Source of the DNA: Pomphorhynchus laevis
Lineage: Eukaryota; Acanthocephala; Palaeacanthocephala; Echinorhynchida; Pomphorhynchidae
NCBI GenBank assembly: GCA_012934845.2
Contig: WNNJ02001595.1
Span: forward strand, 62,001 to 126,000
DNA length: 64,000 nucleotides
Reading direction: 5' to 3'
In this document: in pieces, positions 55,601 to 64,000 of the stretch
Layout of the letters: every line of letters begins with the position of its first letter
Position numbering within the stretch: position 1 is the first letter of the stretch
Position numbers and translations under genes: made by a program
Notes under the pieces: model-generated
Seen by the model: the letters and a program-made list of their open reading frames with translations, nothing else
Databases searched by the model: none
What the model was told of the DNA's origin: nothing

Positions 55601-58600
55601 AATATAAAAATAATATTATAAAATATTATAATATTTAATATTATAAAAATGATATTAATAAACGACATTTTTGTAAACGACAATAAATTTACAAAAATTA
55701 CGGAAATATAAAATTAATTTGTTTAATCTAATCTCATTTATTGTTTGTTAAATGTCGCATCTTTTGAAACGTAAAAGATGCCGAGATTTTCCTAATAATC
55801 TACGCATGACATACATAAGCTGTATGGACATTATTTCCAAATAACATATTTTACTTGGTAATATTTTCTCTTTAATGATAATATTTTTCCTTCGATGCAC
55901 GAATAATTACTGAAGTGGTTGAACTACGTTTTAATGTCTGATCTGTGGGGCAGATCGGACATTTCTAGATTTATAGGTTTATAATGATATTTTAGACTTA
56001 TACTAATAACGATTCAAATGAATTGAACAACAAAAAATATTGACAATCATTATTTTAAGTGTTAAATGTTATACCAACTAAACGTTAACGTTAATATTCT
56101 TTGGAAATAATTCTACATACAAATTCATAAAATTTATTGTAGTGCCCAATAATATAATGCTGTATTCCAAAATTCTATAAATTTTAAAATACGTCTCTTG
56201 TGATTTAAAGAATCATTAAATGCATACGTCTTTTGTCGTAAGCATTTAATGAATGCTTACTTTTAATGGTGAATTTTTAAATTTATTTAACATTTATTTA
56301 AAATATCAAATTGTTCTTAATACACACATTTTGTATTGCAAAATTTTATTATTGATTGTTAACTTAACAAATCAAAGTTATTTACAAAATTATTATTAGA
56401 AACTTCGCTATATCACACTATAACAATCTAATTTTTGTAATCTACAGTATTAGTCATTGGTTAATTTGTTTTTACAAACGATTAATTAATGTGCATTTGC
56501 AGGTGGAACCATGTTTATTTCGACACTGGTAGTTGGTACAGTTTCATTGACTTCTCCGTTCAAATCAATTGAACGACCGCTTATTCGTGACCTTATTGTT
56601 CTTCTTGCGACAGCATACTGGATTTCATGTATTATTCACAATGAGCAAATTCGATTAGTAGAATCTATAGGTTATTTTTATTTGAACATTTTATCAAATT
56701 ATCGATTTCAATAATGTTCTTTAAAGGCTTTATAGTGCTGTACGTTGTGTATATTATCGTAGTCGTTGGTAGCCAAATTATAAAACATTTTATAAATAAA
56801 TTCTATAGGCAACGATCTTTGGATTCAAATTATTCAGACGTCATTTTCATAGGTAAATTTTTGAATTTCAAAAATTAAAATTAAAATTAAAGTAATCATC
56901 AGGTCAGGATGGATATATCTGACAATTTACTAAATCGTAAATAAAAAAATTTATAGGAATAATTTAACATTTGCACTTCAAACCAGCAAATTGAAATTTA
57001 AGTAGAAACTACTGATTTGGATCTTAATCGGTATTAATTCTGTTTCTATCTGAACTGCAATAGTATAATCGGTCAATATTTATATTAGTATTCTGGTATT
57101 ATTACCTTTAATATTTATCGAATATTTTCCGTAAATAGCTTAACGGCTTCATCAATTCTTCGCAAAGATATCTTTTAATATAATATTATTATATTATATT
57201 AATATTATAATATTATAATTTTTATATTTCTAAACAAGATATTTATAAACACAATTAAACTTCAAATTTAGTTTAAATTTTAATAATATACGTTTTTATT
57301 TTTACTTATTTATTTAGTTACGTTTCGGTTTTGAACTCTTATTGATTTGGTTTTCTTACTTATATCTTTTATTTTTATACTTATTTATTCTTTACGCTTT
57401 TTTATATTTTAAATCACGTTAGAAACATTTAATTAACTATGTATAATATTTAAAGAAATTTTAAAAAATTATTATTAAAAAATTGAAAAAGTACTCGTCT
57501 CACCATATAAATATGGCTAATAATTTGGAAAAAAGTAATATAATTTTTTCAAATTTTATCAGAAGAAATACCTCTGATGATAATTAGATGTATTTACCTC
57601 CCCCCCGCTGCTGTTGTGGTCAAATAATAGGGTTTAAAACCTGATAACATAGTAGCTCCTCCTGATGACCTCTAATCCTTATTCTGATACAACGTCTGTT
57701 ATTTATTAGTCAATTCATAAAAATGACGTTTATTTTAAATTTCAATTTTTTATTTTAACTTGAAATAAGTATATAAATTATAAATATATAAATAAATTTC
57801 AATTTTAAATTTCAGCTTGATTAAAGTTATATAAATAATCAAATTTCATTAGAGAAAATACGTCATTAGCATGTATCTTGCTCCGATGCTATGTTGGGTG
57901 CATGAATAGAGGCCGAAACCTGATAACATAGCAGTTCTTCTTTATCACCTCTAATCTTTATTCTTATACATCGTCTGTTATTTATTAATCAATTCATAAA
58001 AATGACTTTAATTTTAAATTTCAATTTTCAAATATAAATATAAATTGTAAAAATCTTAATTATTTATCTTTATTTTTAATTTTTAAAAATACGTAGACTC
58101 AGTTATCTGATCTGATATATTTAACTCGAATTAGAAAGCCAAAGAAGTTCACATTTACTATCTATCATTGGAATAATTTCATTTTATCTGTCAATTGATT
58201 TTTTGAGAAAATTATTATAACTTTTTTGGATAACTTTATCGCTGCATCCAAGATGAAAACATTTAAAATTGAACGCATTCACGCTCAACTTAAAATTCAT
58301 ATTAAGATTTATGGTCTTTTAGCAGTATTTTAAAGACTGTAAAGAATATAAATTTAAAGAATATTAAATTTAATATTTAAAAAATATAATATATTGTCTT
58401 TGCACACTCATGTGAAATGAATCGTCTGAGTTTTGAGCTTTTATCCATTGCCTATTAATTATCAATTATGAAAATTGTTTACACAATCGTGTTTTCAATA
58501 ATTAGTGTCAGCAACGTACAGATGATTCAGTTATATTCACTTTATGCATTATTTAACGTTTTGCGGCTAAAAGACTTTCTAACAAATTGAATTTAAAATA

Positions 58601-61600
58601 GTATTCAATTTTTCAATGCAAGATTAGTATCATTTTCAAAAATAAATATCACTTAGGACTTATAATAAAGTCAGTCTATTATGCCAATCTAAAATGATAC
58701 TAATATAATATTGAACGATTGAAAATTATCTCAAATTTTATTTACCAGTAGATCGTTTTAACCGCAAAACTTTCAATATATAAAATGAATATTATATTGT
58801 CCTAATCATATGTTCGTCGCTGACGATAATCATTGAAAACAAACAGTTGTGTTTGTTAGCAATTGATCAAACTCCAAAACATATATCATCACATGATTTA
58901 CAAATATTATTAACAAACCTCATCTGATCTCTTTCCGCTTTATGGACTTTGAGCAAAATTTTGTTACTAAAAATGTTTTAATTTTTTTCAATAAAATCAA
59001 AACAGTTTTTAATAAATAGCATGATGTTAAAGGTAGGTGCAATGAAAACTATTTTTGCTATTAGATGATATAATCGACGATACAGAGGACGACATTTATC
59101 CAAAGTTTCATCGTCGAATATTCTCTGATAGTAACTCCGACTTTGACGTAGATGTTGATTCTGAAGCACTTATTCTTCCTGACGAGGATAGACATCCGGA
59201 AAGCTTGACATCGTCTTTTCGAAGAATATTCGTTGTCTATAGCTGGCGACAATTTAGGTCATTTGGCCTTATACGAAAATTCTACGTTATTGTCAACGTA
59301 AGTTACTTTAGATTAAAAATACATGAGAAGCATCTTTGCAAGTAAGAAAGAAATACAATAGGAAACGTCTTTGTACATTTTATACTTTAACTAAATTTTT
59401 ATTAATCAATAATTATTTTCGATTTTTATATTGTTAAATTTTTATATTTTTATATATTTTTATATTTTTATATTTTTATAATTGCCTTTAATAAACACAA
59501 TTTTTTAAGTAATAATTTTTATTATAATTTTCACTGAATATTTCCACTAAAATCGATAGGTTTAATGGTCACGCGAAGTGTATGCGTTTTTAATCTTATC
59601 GCGATCTAATTCTTTAACAAGCATTCTATGATTTTTGGTCAATGCAATTTTATCTTCAATTATTTATTTATAAAATAATCATTATTTAATTAAATTAATT
59701 CGATTTAACTGAAATAAAGGAAGTATTTGTGAAATTAAGTAATACATTAAAGTATTCCTTGATTTTTGTGGATTCTAAAATCAAAATAATGCATTGATAG
59801 GCAATGAGCCAAGAAAGACCGCTAAAAAGGTTGCAATCCTTTTCAAGAAATGTTATGTGAAATGAATCGTATATTTTTATATAAGTTACAATAAAGAAAC
59901 TAAATTGTTTTTTTTTCGATAACTTAAATTAATTATTTTATTCTGAAAATACAATTTTATTAATCTAAATACTATTTATTTATATTATAAAAATATTATA
60001 ATATTAATATATTTTTTATAGTATAATATTTCTACTATTATTTTATAAAAATATTATTCAAATTTTTTAATATTTATATTTATTTTACTTATTTATTTAT
60101 TTTATATTCATATAAGTATAAAATTTATAAATTATAAATTCATACGAGTAATTATTAAAATTACTCGTATAAAATTCATTATATAATAATTATTAATTAA
60201 TTATTAATTATGATTGAAAATTCGTTTATTATTAATTACTCGTATTAATTATTAAAATTACTCGTGTCGCTTCTATATTTTGTTGTCTTGACGTGGGTCT
60301 TTGAATTTTATATTGGGCCTTTGTTACTGTTTTATTAAACAATAGTTTTTCTTTTTAATTGTTTTATTTTTGATAAAAGCTAAAAACGTAATTTTTAGCT
60401 TAATTACGTTTTTATTATATTAACTACGAAAAGTTTAGCGTCTTATGTCTGAATCCCATCTCAAAGTTATATTTTTTGTTCCATGAACATATTGATGGTA
60501 AACCTCTCGCTATTGTCCACCGTAAGAAATTTCTTTGTGTTTCTTATAATAACAATCATTCTCTTTTACACTTTGTTCACAAAAGCCACACATTTGATCC
60601 AGCCACACATCTTAGCCATTCCTAGATATTGCACTAATTATGACCTCAGCGCATACCATTTTTCCAGGCCACTAGTATCGAACCACCTTCCAGCTGACCT
60701 TCACTCATCTTCATCATTTCACACCTTTATACAGCTCCTTTCAATTCAACTGATCTCCCTAGGCAAAGTCTGGCATGATCTTTCTTCATTTCAAACCTGT
60801 CTCTCTGGCGTATATGTCTTGTCCATTACAACCCAAATCCATTGTCGACAATGCTAAGGGTAAACATAACATATTGCATCCTTTAAATACTTCTTGCCAA
60901 TGTACAGTACTGAATTAATTTAAATATTATATATACAATATTAAATATTTTATTATAATTTGTTTACTTATGCACTTGTATTTATTTATGCACTTGTAAG
61001 TGGCTCCCACTTACAGGTGCACATGTAAGTGACTCCGTCCATATTTGCCACAAAATAAATTCTATTCTATAATTTGTAAAGTGAATTTATACTTTTTGCA
61101 ATTATTACTTTATCTTTAGTATCCGATATCACTAATCCTCAGATTAAGCTGTCCTCAATTATATTATTCAATGCCAAATCACAATTGGAACCGTTTGCTC
61201 AACACATTTCATTGTATAAGCTCACCGTTAACCATTCAATTGATTACCGCAAGTAAATTAATTACTACTGTTTCTTTCGTTTCTTATAATTTTCAATTTC
61301 AGCATTCCAATACAAAGTATCCACATATGGTATACCTTTGTGTTACATCACCGTGCCTATATCAATTGTCATCGCCATCATAGTTTGGTTTTCATCAATG
61401 TACAATGAACCACCCATTTATTTTAAGGTAATTCAAATTAAAATAAAATGATAAACTGTTGAATGCAGAGAGAGATTCTAATTTTGAAGAGATCACATTT
61501 TACTAGTAGCAACAAAAAAATCGGTTTTTTTGGCTTTTTGTTTTTCTTTGAAATTTCTACAAAAAACGTATCTTATAACTAAATAGCATAACTAATTAAT

Positions 61601-64000
61601 TAACTAATTCTCATTGTTTTAAAATTGTACTTGAATTAAATATGCCAAAAATAGCAAACCAGTATTATAATAAGAGGTAATGAAAGATTATAATATCGAG
61701 TATTATGTAAAGTAATTGAATAAATTCAAAAGCGATTCCAATGTTCATTTTGATCTTTTGTAAACAAAACAACATTGTTCAATATTTTAATTATACATAT
61801 TTAGTAAAATATTCAAATTATAACAAAAATATTCACTGTATTTCATCGTATATATTAAATATATAAAAATTAAATATATTTAAATTGAAATATTTATTAA
61901 ATTTTAAATTTACACTAATTCACAAATTATAAATAAATTTATTAATTCATTACTTAAAATTTAATTTACCGCGTGACATTTCTACATTTTTCAATTGTAT
62001 AAATTGAAAAATGAAATTTTTATTTTAAAATTAGAAATTAAAAAGATTAGATTAAATTAAAAAGATTAATTTTTAATTAGAAATTAAAAATTAATTAGAC
62101 GATCTAATCGTAAAAGAATATAAAAATAACTGAATTAAATTCATAAAAAGAATTCATAGTAAAATTGAATACCGTTATTGCCAGCACAATGTAAAAGTGA
62201 TTTTTAATGCTGGAAATATTTGAAAAATTTAATTTTTAAATTTTCATTATAAATCAAAAGCATAAACAAGATAAAAGCATTAATATTTCCTTTACCGATG
62301 AAATGTTGAACTAAACTTGTAATTGCGTATTAAAGCCTGTATTGTTTATTACTTATTAAAGCCCATATTACTAAGCCTGTATAATTGCTTATTGTTAAAA
62401 ATTAGTGGCTTAAATTAATTTATTGCATATTCTTAAAAACGAGTTATTTAAAAAGCAAATTATTATAACTTATAATAATTGGTAAAAAAATTATTCAACG
62501 CCAGGCAGAGATTACTAGCTAATAACATGCGTTAATATCTTGTTATTTGAAGCCATTTCGGATTTATCAAATTTAAAGTTGATAACCTAATTAACAGTTA
62601 TTCTCGTTTACCGTGATCGCAATGAGTCTTGAATAAAACGTATATTAGGTAACTTTAAAATTTAAAATTTTTAGCATTCTTCTGTTTAAGCAACTCGATA
62701 TATATTATTAAAAACAAGTAAATAAATATTTAACATTTTAAATATATTTAACTATTTATAAATATTTAAATATTTAAATTCATATTTAAAATTTGAAAAT
62801 CTGATGACATTAAAAAATAAATAAATTATAGATATTTAAATCATTAAAACCTAATATTTAAATAAAATCACTCAGACTTTTAAACAATAATATGATATTT
62901 TTAAATTGAAATTAACTTTATTGTTGAGCTAATTATTATTGCGCTAATTAATAACTTTATTACTTTGTTAATATTTAATTAACAATATTGAAATTTAATA
63001 AAATATTGAAATTCAATTCTGCTCTCAAATTTTCATTTTTTAGCTCTACGCGTTTATTGCTTTCTTTGTATCGATTATTTGGGTGTATTTCATTGCAGGT
63101 GAAATCGTGAACGTGCTGACCGTAGGATTATTAGTTTTGTTGAAAATAAATTACAAATCAATTTAGGCATTAGGTATTGTGATGAATTTGAGCAACACGT
63201 TAATGGGACTATCTTTTTTGGCATTTGGAAACAGTATTGCTGGTAAACCAATTTTAATATTTTGAATTACATTTTAAGGTGAACAACTAACTAATTAAAC
63301 TAATTATAGTATTCAAGCTCACTTATAAAATTTGTAAGGTACATATTCAATTTAATAAAATCTAATTGATACAACAAAATAGCTACGAGAGAGTACATGC
63401 AAAGGATAGTTTTCTTTAAATGCAAACTGCCGTATGATAATTACTTTTTAATGTGTGATGTTTCTTACATAAATATGTTTAAACTGCCAGTGATTGATAG
63501 TATTAAAAATAATTACTTTAATATAAAATTAATAAGCCTGTAATTATTTTTATGATGCAAAAAAAATAAATTCGGTCAACAATTGTATATTTCACTAAAA
63601 AATAACTTTTCATTTTGATCTATTTTCCGCTACCAAAATAGAGTCGACAGCCAGTTAATTTATCTTTAAATAATAGTATAATTATCAATAATTCGATTTA
63701 TAATATTTCAGAGTTGGTATAAAATCGATAATATTCGTCTCAATTAGATATTGTATCTATCAAATATTCAGATAAATGATTATAATATAAATTGAAAGTG
63801 AACCCAAATTATAATCTGATATCTCTACGTCTTTCGACAAAACGACTTGTGGCTTTAGCGTGTATTTACATAGATGTAAATAGAGAGTGCATGTTCAAAG
63901 TATGAACCCCGTACATGGAGTTAGCAGTGTACACTTCACCATTCGGCTACGCAGGCCGTCCGAGAGTAGCCGTCGCTCATGAAGCTACGGTGACAAAAAA
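46637..64000 (+). CDS. SLC8B1: Mitochondrial Na+/Ca2+ (Li+) exchanger, NCLX-like (spliced, continues past the window)
   Basis: Exons found by splice sites, phase and homology: 46637-46666 (tentative), 46967-47119, 47196-47233, 49479-49548, 54583-54693, 56503-56670, 56727-56852, 59065-59297, 61120-61252, 61303-61427, 63044-63121 and 63167-63242. The protein exports Ca2+ from mitochondria in exchange for Na+. It shows an N-terminal Cys-rich segment (CRYLHQLNSSDVCSFVEH), FCPILAF, alpha-1 repeat LVALGNGAADVFSATTAV, membrane segments MFISTLVVGTVSLT and FIVLYVVYIIVVVG, an acidic cytosolic/matrix loop (IIDDTEDDIYPK, DSNSDFDVDVDSEA), NHNWNRLLNTFHCISSPL, and alpha-2 repeat LSNTLMGLSFLAFGNSIA. GNGAAD replaces the usual GNGAPD, and GNSIA the usual GNSIG. 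The donor after 54693 is irregular (see findings). The final exons are outside the window. Confidence 0.88.
48160..48330. repeat. Imperfect duplication in intron 3 of the NCLX-like gene
   Basis: GTAGTTCACCCTACTGATTA with GTGCTGCCCGCTA (48165-48198) is repeated as GTAGTTCATCCTACTGATGA with GCGCTGCCAGCTA (48280-48314). Downstream on the minus strand (about 48440-48350) is a B box-like GAGTTCGATTACAAG, so this may be another tRNA-related SINE, but no convincing A box is seen. Confidence 0.5.
48519..48740. repeat. Long inverted repeat with a hammerhead-ribozyme-like core
   Basis: Arms 48519-48612 and 48647-48740 (94 nt each, differing at about eight positions) with a 34-nt loop. On the plus strand the right arm reads CTGATGA-A-GTCCC-ACTAA-GGGGC-GAAAC (48668-48695), the conserved core of a hammerhead ribozyme. 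Flanks TTGAA (48663-48667) and TTCAA (48699-48703) pair as stem I, and ACGT is a minimal stem III. Penelope-like elements are known to carry hammerheads with such short stem III in their terminal repeats. In the left arm the CTGATGA box is changed to CTTTCGA, so only one arm keeps the core. In intron 3 of the NCLX-like gene. Confidence 0.7.
48971..49000. repeat. Perfect 30-bp palindrome
   Basis: ATTGATAGTTCAAAT directly followed by its reverse complement with no spacer. Intronic. Confidence 0.95.
50035..52194 (-). pseudogene. I/R1-like LINE ORF2: endonuclease and RT, antisense in an NCLX intron
   Basis: Minus strand: Met at 52194, IIQWNSGG, VIVLQETRSIRLPQD (endonuclease start); then a break filled by foldback DNA (51810-51970); then LANVYIRPGKIH, YDMILGDFNDRTGRW, and a long linker to RT with KDLRPISIQNS, HGFVKGRSVHSAV, VVAIFLDFSAAFDRISIPF (motif A). 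A frameshift near 50400 moves the remainder to GVPQVSPLYPILYLA (motif B, G to V) and VVYADDTTALFSG (motif C). The 3' part, including the thumb and UTR, is missing beyond about 50035. A sister fragment lies at 18.8-20.1 kb. Insertion is opposite to the host gene. Confidence 0.87.
51810..51972. repeat. Cluster of perfect foldbacks inside the LINE endonuclease
   Basis: Palindrome A: arms 51828-51849 and 51854-51875 (22 bp, 4-nt loop). It overlaps a second fold with arms 51811-51828 and 51838-51855. Palindrome B: arms 51898-51919 and 51925-51946 (22 bp, 5-nt loop). AGTCCTCGAGATGAAG (51886-51901) and AGTCCTTGAGATGAAG (51958-51973) flank palindrome B as near-direct repeats. The cluster sits exactly where ORF2 is broken. 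Confidence 0.95.
52215..53107 (-). pseudogene. I/R1-like LINE ORF1: Gag-like zinc-knuckle protein
   Basis: Minus strand from 53107: LLKPIQATLRITNYSPHLEE, a basic/hydrophobic RNA-binding-like domain, then CNLCHSWGHWASSC (a CCHC knuckle with C-x2-C-x4-H-x4-C), CGVCGLTSC...RC and CINCGGDHPA, the typical triple knuckle of I/R1/Jockey ORF1. The frame breaks at about 52630 and the tail (52418-52215) is in another frame. It directly precedes ORF2. The true 5' end is uncertain: the first Met lies close to the edge of recognisable element sequence, so the element may be 5' truncated. Confidence 0.78.
53160..54582. other. Remainder of NCLX-like intron 4
   Basis: Beyond the LINE there is no recognised gene. 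The 11-bp-arm hairpin at 54279-54302 is perfect. The ORF at 53224-53430 (plus) is not assigned. Confidence 0.35.
54694..56502. other. NCLX-like intron 5
   Basis: AT-rich, with a near-perfect 13-bp-arm hairpin (one G-T mismatch) at 55933-55963 and a duplicated AATAACTTAATAATA-type stretch near 55355 and 55580. No gene. Confidence 0.4.
57630..58115 (+). repeat. Interspersed repeat family, two tandem copies (reference copy)
   Basis: The second copy is the most complete: GATGCTATGTTGGGTGCATG (57890s), AATAGAGGCCGAAACCTGAT, AACATAGCAGTTC, a B end TCTGTTATTTATTAATCAAT, AT-rich filler, and an A end ACGTAGACTCAGTTATCTGA (58090-58110). The first copy (57630-57780) has CTCCTGATGACCTCTAATCC. Other copies lie at 16.3, 22.9-23.9, 26.3, 27.8-28.1, 36.2 and 46.86 kb. 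There are no ORF, no clear terminal inverted repeats and no pol III boxes, so the class is unknown. Confidence 0.65.
60480..61075 (+). pseudogene. Old CR1-like LINE 3' end in NCLX-like intron 8
   Basis: The ORF at 60483-60857 keeps the CR1 C-terminal signature in decayed form: LAIPRYCTNYDLSAYHFSRP (cf. LLHVPNYSTSFGLRSFLVAA in copy 2) and NHLPADLHSSSSFHTF (cf. NQLPTHIRQSTSLPCF). About 120 nt later the 3' UTR reads CACTTGTAAGTGGCTCCCAC and CATATTTGCCACAAAATAAA, the same end as the young copies. It lies between NCLX-like exons at 59297 and 61120. Confidence 0.7.
61428..63043. other. NCLX-like intron 10
   Basis: Very AT-rich; one perfect 12-bp-arm hairpin (61985-61996/62002-62013). No gene or assignable repeat. 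Confidence 0.4.
63860..64000 (-). repeat. tRNA-derived SINE (SINE-3), cut by the window end
   Basis: Minus strand: A box-like TAGCCGAATGGTG (63937-63949) and B box-like GGTTCATAC (63900-63908), in the order and roughly the distance of a tRNA (about 40 nt). Upstream GACGGCTACTCTCGGACGGC does not close an acceptor stem with the 3' side, so a SINE head is preferred over a tRNA gene. It lies in the last visible intron of the NCLX-like gene. Confidence 0.55.

Noticed and set aside
60483-60857. Novel 124-codon membrane protein
   Set aside because: The second half aligns with the C-terminal tail of the CR1 ORF2, and the typical CR1 3' end follows 100-200 nt downstream.
63890-63960. Functional tRNA gene
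   Set aside because: A and B boxes are present but no acceptor or complete anticodon stem can be drawn; SINE head preferred.

Overview
The window is eukaryotic, AT-rich and most likely from an invertebrate animal. The evidence is GT-AG introns (several of 44-110 nt, others of several kb), animal-type retroelements (CR1-like and I/R1-like LINEs, Penelope-like elements, tRNA-derived SINEs, a Helitron remnant) and three spliced host-type genes. No bacterial operon, CRISPR array or prokaryotic signal is present. I cannot name the species. Family assignments come from motif recognition; no search was run.

Layout. 1-11.2 kb is a nest of decayed LINEs: a CR1-like copy cut by the window edge (1-2.3 kb), fragments of older LINEs (2.3-3.7 kb), a young 3' CR1 stub (4.03-4.54 kb), and a minus-strand LINE split in two (5.3-6.6 and 9.97-11.2 kb) by insertion of a second CR1-like copy (6.6-9.97 kb). 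12.06-13.38 kb is an 11-bp minisatellite of about 120 units. 13.54-15.65 kb is a minus-strand Penelope-like element with reverse transcriptase and GIY-YIG remnants. 17.2-20.1 kb holds tandem hairpins, a nuclease-like retroelement tail and a fragment of the I/R1-like LINE that recurs at 50-53 kb.

The host genes are all on the plus strand and are mostly invisible as long ORFs because they are cut into small exons. (1) 20.9-24.7 kb: a phosphoglycerate-mutase-like gene in which both catalytic histidine positions appear replaced. (2) 25.3-35.4 kb: a casein-kinase-1-like gene with intact reading frame, VAIK lysine and DFG, but HCS instead of HRD, so a probable pseudokinase. (3) 46.6 kb to beyond the window end: a mitochondrial-type Na+/Ca2+ exchanger (SLC8B1/NCLX-like). 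Its introns carry a Penelope-type inverted repeat with a hammerhead-ribozyme-like core (48.5-48.7 kb), an antisense I/R1-like LINE (50.0-53.1 kb), interspersed repeats (57.6-58.1 kb), a CR1 3' end (60.5-61.1 kb) and a tRNA-derived SINE (63.9-64.0 kb).

Between genes 2 and 3 lie a nearly complete minus-strand CR1-like element (36.4-40.8 kb; ORF1, ORF2, 5' tandem repeats, two frameshifts), two tandem arrays built from a fragment of a second Penelope-like reverse transcriptase (41.5-43.5 kb; units of 307 and 223 bp), and a truncated plus-strand CR1 copy (44.0-46.0 kb). Throughout the window there are unusually many perfect or near-perfect short palindromes with tiny loops, some inside recent transposons.
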